Assembly (NCBI RefSeq): GCF_033110285.1
Contig: NZ_CP136995.1
Span: forward strand, 2,542,001 to 2,606,000
From: Ottowia sp. SB7-C50
Lineage (GTDB): Bacteria; Pseudomonadota; Gammaproteobacteria; Burkholderiales; Burkholderiaceae_C
DNA length: 64,000 bases
Reading direction: 5' to 3'
Below are positions 7,279-15,168 of the stretch, piece after piece. How positions within the stretch are numbered: position 1 is the stretch's first letter; each line of letters opens with the position of its first letter. A program made the position numbers and the translations under genes. The notes beneath the pieces are model-generated. The model was not told the DNA's origin. It worked only from the letters and a program-made list of their open reading frames with translations, and ran no database searches.

Positions 7279-7488
7279 GTGCTGATCCAGCACGTGACGC
7301 TGGCGGATGCCTACCGGACGGCGTACCCGAAGTCGAAGGCATGGTTGGATAAGTCCGCGCACAAGAAGGTTTCCGCCCTGTGCTCCGATGTCAAGGTTCG
7401 GTCAAGGGTGGACGTTCTGCGCGAGCGGTCGGAAGTCGCTGCGCCGCGGTGGGGAAGTCGAGTTCAGGCAGGCGTGGTGGTGCCTTAG
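7279..7488 (+). pseudogene. Terminase small-subunit fragment
   Basis: The segment ADAYRTAYPKSKAWLDKSAH, then KKVSALCSDVKVRSRVDVLRE, is the typical helix-turn-helix region of phage terminase small subunits (A-Y-R-x-A-Y-P-x-S-x-x-W ... K-V-x-x-R-V-x-x-L-R). Homology stops near position 7440, and only a GTG after a stop is available to start it. The large subunit, portal and capsid genes that normally follow are absent. This is direct evidence that the structural region was lost. Confidence 0.7.
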
Positions 7489-8165
7489 TCTGATGTCGCG
7501 CCCAGAACGAGGGCACGCTCCGTGTACTTGATGTGCAACGCGCGAAGCTCCGCCTCAATTGCGTGAATCCGTGAGAGCTGTGCGAAAAGACCGTCGCTTG
7601 ACATGTCTGTGTAGTTGTCCGCCTTGGTTGACCTGACTGAGCCAGCAGCAAGAACAATTTCCCTTTGCAAGTCGAAAACGTGGCGACGCAGGTCGGCTGG
7701 TGCAGCAACGAATGCGAGGGCGCGTATCGTAAGTTCCAAGTCGTCAAAAATGTCGTCTGGCATGAAAGCTGCGCGACCACTCTCTGTAAAGGTGCGCTCC
7801 CTCCGGTAAGAGTTGTTTATCAACGCCCCCATGTGCATGACAGTGCGCTGGCAAAACAACAGGCAAGCTTCAGCGTGAGCTAATTCCTGTTCAGCCCGTT
7901 CTTGTTGCTTGAGCAACATTGCCTGCTTGTTCTGATACCAAGCAACGCCGACCGCCACCAGGATGGCGCCGACCGAACCAACTGCCTGAACCCAAGCTGC
8001 AGGCTCCTTCGAAAACAAGGACCACACAGCAGGCCAGCCTGGATAAATCGCGAGCACGATCCCGGCAAAGGTGGAAACAAGCAAGAAGGCACCGAGCCAT
8101 GCAGCGCCATCCCAACCTGTCTTCGCTTTGTTGTCGAGTGCGGTCATCTTGTTGGAAGAAATCAT
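7485..8165 (-). CDS. Two-helix membrane protein of unknown function (possible moron)
   Basis: A 226-residue protein with two membrane segments near the N-terminus (about residues 18-40, WLGAFLLVSTFAGIVLAIY, and 54-75, VQAVGSVGAILVAVGVAWY) and a helical cytoplasmic C-terminal part of about 140 residues. Starts at 8165 or 8147 are both possible and neither has a clear ribosome binding site; a longer frame would run across the divergent gene. It reads against its neighbours and is AT-richer, as expected of a cargo gene. Such proteins in prophages often alter the host, for example by superinfection exclusion, but nothing here proves that. Confidence 0.6.
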   Translation of the reverse strand: MISSNKMTALDNKAKTGWDGAAWLGAFLLVSTFAGIVLAIYPGWPAVWSLFSKEPAAWVQAVGSVGAILVAVGVAWYQNKQAMLLKQQERAEQELAHAEACLLFCQRTVMHMGALINNSYRRERTFTESGRAAFMPDDIFDDLELTIRALAFVAAPADLRRHVFDLQREIVLAAGSVRSTKADNYTDMSSDGLFAQLSRIHAIEAELRALHIKYTERALVLGATSD

Positions 8166-8185
8166 AAAGTGGACTGCGACTAGGC

Positions 8186-8214
8186 TTGCAAAAGCCCGAA
8201 TATAGTAATACGAT
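8186..8214 (+). promoter_or_regulatory. Candidate promoter for the small phage gene
   Basis: TTGCAA (8186-8191), a 17-bp spacer and TACGAT (8209-8214) lie just before the ATG at 8223, in an AT-rich divergent gap. Confidence 0.4.
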
Positions 8215-8222
8215 ATTGAGCA

Positions 8223-8447
8223 ATGAACAGTGATCGAATCGGCAAGACTCGGGGACGCAAACCTTTGGCGCTTGATGACGATACCGTGATCTTTTCCATG
8301 CGTATGACTTCTGGTCAGCGCGAGAAGCTGGACAAACTGGGCGGTGGGCATTGGGTGCGCGATCGCATCGACCGGGCCAGACTGCCGGACGACAAAACCG
8401 CCAAGCCCCGCGGCGGACCGAGCGGGGCAAAAAGGCGGGGCCAGTAG
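8223..8447 (+). CDS. Small basic phage protein
   Basis: A 74-residue, Arg/Lys-rich protein. The core DDDTVIFSMRMTSGQREKLDKLGGGHWVRDRIDRA resembles short ribbon-helix-helix-type sequences (a strand followed by two helices), so it may bind DNA as a dimer. The C-terminus is disordered and basic. It begins the rightward small-gene block and diverges from the membrane protein gene. Function unknown. Confidence 0.6.
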   Translation: MNSDRIGKTRGRKPLALDDDTVIFSMRMTSGQREKLDKLGGGHWVRDRIDRARLPDDKTAKPRGGPSGAKRRGQ

Positions 8448-8498
8448 GTGTTGCAGCACCGACCAGCCCCTGACCATCATCAAAAAAGGACTTTGAAA

Positions 8499-8840
8499 AT
8501 GGCTACCAAGAATGTAACTGCACGAGCGCCTGAGGCCGACAAAGCCACGCTGAGCTTGGACACCTGCCCAGTGGCTAACTGGGGCTCCAAGACTCCGGCA
8601 TCAGTGCTCAATTCCGAAGCAGGAATGCCGGAAGCGCTGTCCTGGCTGCATACCCAAGTCGGCGAGATCAACAGCCTGTTGTGGGGCTTCATCCAACTGA
8701 ACGATGCGGACGCCGAGGCCAGCATGGCGCCGCCGCTATGTCACTTCATCGAGGGTCGCACTACGGTAATGCTGAGCGTACTGGAGCGCCTGCGCGAGAC
8801 GCTCGGGAACAACGCGCGCGGCGCGACGGTGGGAGGCTGA
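8499..8840 (+). CDS. Phage hypothetical protein
   Basis: A 113-residue helical protein. AAGGA lies 8 nt before the chosen ATG, which is why an upstream frame from 8448 is rejected. It includes a Trp/Leu-rich helix (EALSWLHTQVGEINSLLWGFIQ) and a later ERLRETLGN helix. There are no catalytic motifs. It lies in a coupled block with the next two genes, 3 nt before its neighbour. Function unknown. Confidence 0.65.
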   Translation: MATKNVTARAPEADKATLSLDTCPVANWGSKTPASVLNSEAGMPEALSWLHTQVGEINSLLWGFIQLNDADAEASMAPPLCHFIEGRTTVMLSVLERLRETLGNNARGATVGG

Positions 8841-8843
8841 ACA

Positions 8844-9299
8844 ATGGACGCCCATGTGAACACGCCCGAGGCTGGGCGCACCACTGCCCAAGACTTTGGC
8901 TCATTCGATACGCCGATCAAGTGGATGCCCCTGATCGGCCTGCCCGACGGCACATCGCTCGTGCTGCCGTGCCAGGACTCGCACGCTGCGGCCATCCTCG
9001 CCGCCGATAACGAGGCCGACGCGCGGCTGGCCCAAGGCTCACCGGTGGCATGGACGGGTGCCCGGCGCCACATCGAAGCAGGCGACTTTTCCGACCCGCG
9101 CGTGATGCTGACACGCCCCGGCGATCCCCGCTGCGGCCGGCTGTGGCGCGAGCACGAAACCGGCTTCGAGCAGGGGAGCGACGGCCCCACGCTCCTGGTC
9201 ATTGGCCGCCAGGCCGACGATGCTCAACTGGCTCGCATGGCACAGCGCTTTGGCGTGCCACTGACGCAGTTGCAGGCGTTCCGGGGAGCGCAGTCATGA
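8844..9299 (+). CDS. Phage hypothetical protein
   Basis: A 151-residue soluble protein starting 3 nt after the previous stop and ending in an ATGA overlap with the next frame. The sequence is mixed alpha/beta with a central WTGARRHIEAGDFSDPRV and a C-terminal LLVIGRQADDAQLARMAQRFG. I do not recognise a family. It is probably translated from the same mRNA as its neighbours. Confidence 0.6.
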   Translation: MDAHVNTPEAGRTTAQDFGSFDTPIKWMPLIGLPDGTSLVLPCQDSHAAAILAADNEADARLAQGSPVAWTGARRHIEAGDFSDPRVMLTRPGDPRCGRLWREHETGFEQGSDGPTLLVIGRQADDAQLARMAQRFGVPLTQLQAFRGAQS

Positions 9300-9344
9300 A
9301 CGCCAATATGGCAATTGCGCCCCCCTCTGACGCCGGTCCAGACC

Positions 9345-9716
9345 ATGCCCGCAGACGGCCTGAAGGGCCGCGCGGTGTTTGAGGGCCGCTACTGCGAATA
9401 CGGCGAATACATCAGCGCGGACGACGTGGTGCTGGCCAACTTCGACCGGCGGAGCGTGACGACAGGCGGCGGCCTCTACGTGGTCCAGTCGATCAAGGAT
9501 GGTCAACCCGCATGGACGGGCTGCCGGTACATGATGCGCCAATTGTCCGGCATCGTCGTCAATGAGGATGGGCGCAAGAACTGGCAGCACGCAGCCGACC
9601 TGGACGCCACGAAGTGGGTGGTGGTCGGCACGGTGGAGGCGGTCTACCGGCCAAGACATTACGCCGACCATGACGTGTTGTCCGACTCTCGGCAGCGCGT
9701 TCCAGCCAAGGTCTGA
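9345..9716 (+). CDS. Phage hypothetical protein; true start probably at 9296
   Basis: As read, the safe start is the ATG within QTMPADGLKG, giving 123 residues rich in aromatic residues (GRYCEYGEYISADDVVLANFDRR). An ATG at 9296 overlaps the previous stop (ATGA) but shifts frame at a run of six C (9320-9325). Removing one C joins MNANMAIAPP to LTPVQTMPADG and gives a 139-residue protein. That reading restores coupling and matches the other homopolymer breaks in the window. Function unknown. Confidence 0.55.
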   Translation: MPADGLKGRAVFEGRYCEYGEYISADDVVLANFDRRSVTTGGGLYVVQSIKDGQPAWTGCRYMMRQLSGIVVNEDGRKNWQHAADLDATKWVVVGTVEAVYRPRHYADHDVLSDSRQRVPAKV

Positions 9717-9766
9717 CCGCCACCCCAGCGGCCCGAATTGGTGAAGTCGTTGAGGGTCGGCGGTTC

Positions 9767-10273
9767 CTACACCGGGACGAACCCGACGCCCTGAGACTCG
9801 CCCCGGCGCTCCAGCTCCTGGCGTGCCTTGACGATTTCTGTCCGCTCGCTGCAGTCGTGCGCTGGCAACTCCCTGGCCGCCAGCGCGTGCAGCTTGGCCA
9901 GGCGCTCGGCCTGCGCATCCGCGCGGGTGGGCGGCGCCACGCTGGGCGCCGCGGCCGCTGCCGGCTCGGGCAGTTCGCGAGTAAGGCCCAGCACCTTGAG
10001 CCCGGTCACGTGCTCGATGCGGCGGGCCAGGTCGTCCTGACTGCGGGTGACGACCACCAGCGGGCGGAACATTTCCTCGAACTTGACGATCATGCGCATG
10101 GCGCGCGGCAGGTTGGCGAAGGCATTGCGCTGGCTGGCCTGGCTGAACTCGTAGCCGGCGTCCGCGCCGCTGGAGAACATGTCCGGCCGCAGGGTCGCCG
10201 CGATCTCGCCCGACAGGACGGCGAAGCCGCAGGCGGCCATTTGCTGGTTGACGTAGGTAACGGCTTTGCTCAT
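9767..10273 (-). CDS. Phage late protein ending in GFVPV
   Basis: A 168-residue protein whose ATG overlaps the stop of the 1628-residue gene (ATGA) and is preceded by GGAG. The N-terminal half is compact (AACGFAVLSGEIAATLRPDMF); the C-terminal half is Ala/Glu-rich and helical. Its last residues, GVGFVPV, repeat a GF(V/I)P(L/V) motif found four times in the upstream large virion-type protein, so the two are probably functionally linked. It is the last gene of the minus-strand late block. Function unknown. Confidence 0.65.
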   Translation of the reverse strand: MSKAVTYVNQQMAACGFAVLSGEIAATLRPDMFSSGADAGYEFSQASQRNAFANLPRAMRMIVKFEEMFRPLVVVTRSQDDLARRIEHVTGLKVLGLTRELPEPAAAAAPSVAPPTRADAQAERLAKLHALAARELPAHDCSERTEIVKARQELERRGESQGVGFVPV

Positions 10274-13200
10274 GGTTGGCTCCTTTGCTTCTGAGCGTCG
10301 CGGGCTTGCTTTACCGCGTTCTTGATGAAGTCGTTGCGCTGCCGGATCAGATCGTCCAGGCGCTCGCGCTTTTCGTCGGGCGTCAGCACTTCCGAACGCC
10401 GGACCTCGCGCATGTCCTTGTTGATGCCCGACAGTTCCTTGTTGGCGTGCTCCAGGGCGCCAGCCTCGCCGGCCAGTGGTCCTTTTTCCTTGGCGTCGGC
10501 CATGTGAGACAGCCCCAGCTTGTCCAGCTCGCGCAGGGTGCCGCGCAGGCGCTTGGCCTCGGTCAGCATGTCGTAGAACTCGGTTTCGTAGCGGGTGCCG
10601 CGGGGCGGATCGTCGGTGTAGAAACGCCGCAGCACGGGCAGTTCGTCGGTGCGCTTGGTCGGCAGCCGGTCGCCAAAGAAGGCCTTGTCGCTGAGCTGCA
10701 GGCCGTACAGCGCCCAGGTGTTGAAAAACCCCCTCAGCAGCGCCTCGCTGCGTGCCGGGTTCACCTGCGCCCACTCGGGCAGGTTGGCCGTGGCCATGCC
10801 GGCTGCGCGCAGGGTTTCGCTGGTGGTCGGCTTGGCGCGCAGGAACGGCTGCAAGTCCTCCATGCCGGGCGTCTCGATCGGCGCCTTGGTGAAGGCGTTG
10901 CGGTTGGTCGCCTGCTCGTACAGCGGCGCCACAAGCTGAGGCATGTAGTTGAAGTTGAACGTCGCGGCCAGGATGCGCGCGAAGTCCTTGCCGATGCCCT
11001 GCGGGTCGGCCTTGATGATCGCTTCAGTCGAGCGTTCGGCCAGCGAGGCCATGGCGCCGATCTCCCAAATTTTGGGGTAGCGGAAGTGTTGGTCGCCGAC
11101 GAAGAAGTGCCAATGACCGTCGCGGTCCCAGTCCGGCATGTCCTGATACTTCGGGTTGTCCTTGTTGAGCAGGTACAGCGCCGAACTCATGAGCGCGACC
11201 ATGCCTGACTTGGTGGCAATGGCGCCCCGGTTCGGGTCGTGCGCCAGGCCGCGCACCAGGCGATCCAGCGACGTGATCGCAGGGCGCAGGAACATCACCG
11301 TGTCGGTCATGAAGCCCAGTGCGCGGCTGTCTCCCCGCATGGCGAAGTCCGTGCTGATCTCGCGCGCCAGGTAGGCGGCGTGGCGCGGGTGTTCGCCGGC
11401 CTGGATGGCCCGGCTGTACTCACCCAGGCGCGTGCTGGTTTCAAAGGCGTCGGCCAGCGTCTCCACGAAGCCCATCAGCTTGTCAGGCGCGTCGAGCACC
11501 GTGCGCATGTCGATGCCCTGCTGCTTGTAGAACCGCTCCAGCCGGGTCTTGAAGCGGCCTTCCTCCAGGTAGATGCTGGACAGGCCGCCGCCGTTGGCGA
11601 TGAAGTCCTTGTACAGCGGGTCGTTGGTCAGCCGCATCCGCATGCCCTTGAGGCTGTCGAGCACCGGACGGAAGCCGGCGCGGCTCATGACGCCCGCCTG
11701 GATGGTGTCGCGGGCGATGTTGGCGATCATGAAGTCGGGCGTCAGCGTGATCGTGGTCTGGCCGATGCGCTTGGGCAGGCTCAGCCACTTCATGACCCAA
11801 GGCTGGTGCGGCCGGTCGATGCTGTCCAGCGCGCGCAGCAGGATCGGGTCGGCGACCTCGTACCAGACGGGCTTTCCGTTCTTGAGCACGGCCACCACGT
11901 TGCTGCCGGCGGGCGGCGTGTTGTTCTGCATGACCTCGATCAGGCCGGGTGCGTCCTCGAAGGTCTTGTGCAGGCTGTCGATCACCGCCTTGGCCTGCGG
12001 GTCGGCCTTGTCCAGTCCCATGGCCTTGGCCATGCTGTCGATCACGGCGTCCTTCGGCAGCCGCGTCGGCCGCGACTCGGGCGGGATGCGGGTCATGAAG
12101 CGCCCGCCGCCGGCGCCGTCCCGCTCGGCCAGTTCGGCGATCTTCATGCGCGCCTCGTTCTTCACCGCCTTGTCGATCAGCATCGCGGCGTTGCTGGTCA
12201 TGTTGCCCAGGATGTCGCGCAGGTTCTCGGTGCCGCCGGTCAAGGCCTTCACGCCCGACCAGTCGCCGGGCTTGACGCGGCCCTGGCCAGGCTGGCCGAT
12301 GCGGTGGAAGGGCAGGTACTGCGTGCGCTGCCACTGCGCGCGCGCCTCGGCGTTGATCACGCCCTGAGCCTCGGCGAAGTCCAGGATGGCGCCGTTCCAC
12401 TGCTGGTACTTGGTGAACGCGGCGTCGAATTCAGGCGTGCGCAGGCTGAGCATGGCGTCGATCTCGCCGCGCGTGAACAGGTGCTCTCGCCCCTGCTTCA
12501 TCAGTTCGTCGGCCGACTTGCCCACGAAGTACAGCAGGCCGTCGTCCAGGTTGCCGGCGATGGGCTTGAGGATTTCTTCCAGCCCCTGGCCTTTCCACGA
12601 ACCCGAGCCGTCGGCGTTCTTCACCGGCGCGCCGTAGCGCAGGGCGCCGTCGGCCATGCTGGCGGATGCGCGCGCCAGGCGGGCGGATTCGTAGGCCCCG
12701 GCCGGCGCGATCTTGCCGCCCGACAGTTCCCGCTCCATCCGATAGACGCCGTGCAGGTCGTCGGTAATGGCTTGGCGAAAGGCGTCCCAGCGGCTGTCCA
12801 TGGCGTCAGACAGCGGGCGGTGATCGCCGATCTTGCTGCGCGCGCGGTCGAGCGCGTCCTGCGCGAACCATTCGCCCATGCCTTGGCGCGCCTTCTGGAT
12901 CGCCGGGCCGTACTTGTGCGTCTGCACGAAATCATCGAACCAGCGCGAGAAAGTCGGCGCCTTGGCTGCGGCCACGTCGGGCTGCGTCATGTACAGGCGC
13001 GTGAACTCGGCAAACCCCTCGTACACCTTGCCGTTGTCGTAGCTGAGTGCGCGCAGTTCCTTGTTGATCATCTTGGCCTGCGGGCCTTTCAGCCACGCCT
13101 CGCGCACGGCCGGCACGCGGCTGTCGATCAGGTGCGCCATCTCATGGGTGGCAACCTCAAGGTCGGCGTGCCGCTTGACGCGGACGGTTTCCGTTGCGGT

Positions 13201-15156
13201 GTTGAAGGTGCCCAGGGTCTTGCGACCACGGACGCGGCCGGTGTAGATGCTGGTTCCCAGCTCCTTGGCGAACGGGACCAGAATGTCCTCGCGTCGAATG
13301 GGCTTGGCGCGCGCCTTGCCGCCAGTGCCTGCATCCGCCATGCCGCCGCCTGGCGTGCCTGGGCGGGTCACGCTGTCATCGATCAGGCCGACGTAGTTGG
13401 CGCCTGGCCCCATGTTGACGGTGCCGCGCTTCGGCAGCACGTCGCCAGCGTCCGGCACGGAAAGGGCCGCGCGCTCCGGCGCGACCTCCGACGTGACCCT
13501 TGGCGCTTGTTCAGGCGGCCAGGCCGGCGCCGACCGCGGGCCGGCGGTTTCATCGGCCAGCGTCAGGCGCGCCAGCGATGGCGTCATGCCCGGCTGCTGC
13601 ATCAGTTCGGCGTAGCGCGGGTTGCCGTCGAGCAACTGCACGTGCGACGTGCCGGTGATGCCGTCGTGCACGCCGTCGGCGGTGGTGACGGCGCGGCGCT
13701 CCAGGGCATCGGCCGCCGCGCGGAAGGACGTGGCCTCGTCGGGCACGCCTTGCGCGGCCATCTCATCCGCTGCTGCGCGGACCCGCGCCGCCTCGCTGCG
13801 GTAGCCGTCCACCCTGCGCATGGGGTCGGCGATCACGGTGTCGATGTTGTCGACCAGGTTCTGCGCGATGACGTAGGTTCCGCGCTGCTCGGGCGTGAGC
13901 TTGGTTTCCATCAGGTCGATGGGCGGCGCGTCGGGCGCCAGGCCTTCCGGCGCCAGCAGTTCAGGCGCCATCGCGTCGGGCCCGTCGCCCGTCAGGCGCG
14001 GCTCGCTGGCGTCACGCGGCGGGCGTGGGATGGGCTGGGCATCGTCCAGCGGCACGAATCCGCCACGCGGTTCGCTGCCGCGCGCGACGGGGCGACCGGC
14101 GCGACGATCCCAGTTGGCAATCGTGTCGGCGACGGTCTTGCCCCTGAGGTACTGATTCGCCGCCAGTTGCTTGGCCGTCAGCAGTTCGGCGATGGGCGTG
14201 TCCGGCGCGGCGCGCGCGATGCGTACAGCGGCATCGGGACCGAAGTGGTGCGCCGCGTACATCGTCTGGTTGGTGATCTCCACACCGGCCGAGCGCAGCG
14301 CCGCGGCGTTGCTGGTGTCCAGGGCGCGTGCCATCTGGCCGGATTTCGCCGGATCGGCGCGCAGGGCCAGCAGTTCCTGGGGCGCCAGGCCAGCGGCCCA
14401 ATCTGGTTTTGCCTGCTCCACGGTGCGAAGCCAGGTGCCTGCGGTGAACTGATCGGGGCCGTAGGCCGTGCTGCGCGGGTTCTTGGCGGTCGCGCTGCCG
14501 CCAGATTCCAGGGTGCGCCGGTAAGCGTGATAGTCGGCAGCGTCGAACCGCGGCGACGGCGGCGCAGCGCGACCGGCCGCCTTCCGGCCCAGCATGCCCG
14601 GCGCGACCATCGGCAGCGCCTGAATGGCGGTGTCGACCACCGTGGCAGCCACGGGGCTGCCGGTGGCGTCCAGCGTCTTGCCGCCGGCCCAGTGCGCGCC
14701 CTCGGCCAGCTTCTCGAAGGGGTAGGCCACGATGCCGGCGCCTCGCTGGCCCATCTCGCCGCGCGGCTGATAGGTCAACGCCTCGCCAACCGACTGCACC
14801 ACATCAGCGCCGCGCCTGTCGGTCAGCCCGAGCTGGTGCGCGGCCTCGGTGGCCAGCCCTGCCAGGCCGGCGACCGGCTGCGACACGCCCATGCTGCCCA
14901 GGTTCAGCGCGACTTCGCCGAGCGCAGTCAGCGGGTTGTTGAGCAGGATGTTTCGCAGCACGCCGGGTTTGCCGGGTGCCGGAGCGGCGCCGCCGCCTTC
15001 GGCGACTGGGACGAAGCCGGGCTGTCTGCCCGTTTCGGCCGCCGGCGCCTGGGGCTCCAGCTCGGCAAGCGGGACGAAGCCGCGGCGTGCAGCCGGCGGA
15101 GAGGGTTGCGCCTCGATGGTGTCGCCATCGATCTCGGAGAGAGGAATGAAGCCCAT
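10270..15156 (-). CDS. Giant virion-associated protein (transglycosylase, HExxH, LPD38-like)
   Basis: A 1628-residue protein of the kind podoviruses carry inside the particle and eject with DNA. GF(V/I)P(L/V) motifs occur at residues 2-6, about 26 and about 47, and again near 365. Residues about 205-340 resemble a lytic transglycosylase, with RTLESGGS (candidate catalytic Glu) and AYGPDQFTAGTW. Near residue 680 the segment VATHEMAHLID contains an HExxH zinc-protease motif. The C-terminal third (from about residue 1200) resembles LPD38-type large polyvalent protein domains (MTDTVMFLRPAITSLDRLVRG, HFRYPKIWEIG). It appears complete and is flanked by a second virion-type gene 12 bp upstream. Confidence 0.8.
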   Translation of the reverse strand: MGFIPLSEIDGDTIEAQPSPPAARRGFVPLAELEPQAPAAETGRQPGFVPVAEGGGAAPAPGKPGVLRNILLNNPLTALGEVALNLGSMGVSQPVAGLAGLATEAAHQLGLTDRRGADVVQSVGEALTYQPRGEMGQRGAGIVAYPFEKLAEGAHWAGGKTLDATGSPVAATVVDTAIQALPMVAPGMLGRKAAGRAAPPSPRFDAADYHAYRRTLESGGSATAKNPRSTAYGPDQFTAGTWLRTVEQAKPDWAAGLAPQELLALRADPAKSGQMARALDTSNAAALRSAGVEITNQTMYAAHHFGPDAAVRIARAAPDTPIAELLTAKQLAANQYLRGKTVADTIANWDRRAGRPVARGSEPRGGFVPLDDAQPIPRPPRDASEPRLTGDGPDAMAPELLAPEGLAPDAPPIDLMETKLTPEQRGTYVIAQNLVDNIDTVIADPMRRVDGYRSEAARVRAAADEMAAQGVPDEATSFRAAADALERRAVTTADGVHDGITGTSHVQLLDGNPRYAELMQQPGMTPSLARLTLADETAGPRSAPAWPPEQAPRVTSEVAPERAALSVPDAGDVLPKRGTVNMGPGANYVGLIDDSVTRPGTPGGGMADAGTGGKARAKPIRREDILVPFAKELGTSIYTGRVRGRKTLGTFNTATETVRVKRHADLEVATHEMAHLIDSRVPAVREAWLKGPQAKMINKELRALSYDNGKVYEGFAEFTRLYMTQPDVAAAKAPTFSRWFDDFVQTHKYGPAIQKARQGMGEWFAQDALDRARSKIGDHRPLSDAMDSRWDAFRQAITDDLHGVYRMERELSGGKIAPAGAYESARLARASASMADGALRYGAPVKNADGSGSWKGQGLEEILKPIAGNLDDGLLYFVGKSADELMKQGREHLFTRGEIDAMLSLRTPEFDAAFTKYQQWNGAILDFAEAQGVINAEARAQWQRTQYLPFHRIGQPGQGRVKPGDWSGVKALTGGTENLRDILGNMTSNAAMLIDKAVKNEARMKIAELAERDGAGGGRFMTRIPPESRPTRLPKDAVIDSMAKAMGLDKADPQAKAVIDSLHKTFEDAPGLIEVMQNNTPPAGSNVVAVLKNGKPVWYEVADPILLRALDSIDRPHQPWVMKWLSLPKRIGQTTITLTPDFMIANIARDTIQAGVMSRAGFRPVLDSLKGMRMRLTNDPLYKDFIANGGGLSSIYLEEGRFKTRLERFYKQQGIDMRTVLDAPDKLMGFVETLADAFETSTRLGEYSRAIQAGEHPRHAAYLAREISTDFAMRGDSRALGFMTDTVMFLRPAITSLDRLVRGLAHDPNRGAIATKSGMVALMSSALYLLNKDNPKYQDMPDWDRDGHWHFFVGDQHFRYPKIWEIGAMASLAERSTEAIIKADPQGIGKDFARILAATFNFNYMPQLVAPLYEQATNRNAFTKAPIETPGMEDLQPFLRAKPTTSETLRAAGMATANLPEWAQVNPARSEALLRGFFNTWALYGLQLSDKAFFGDRLPTKRTDELPVLRRFYTDDPPRGTRYETEFYDMLTEAKRLRGTLRELDKLGLSHMADAKEKGPLAGEAGALEHANKELSGINKDMREVRRSEVLTPDEKRERLDDLIRQRNDFIKNAVKQARDAQKQRSQP

Positions 15157-15168
15157 GGCGTTCCCCGA

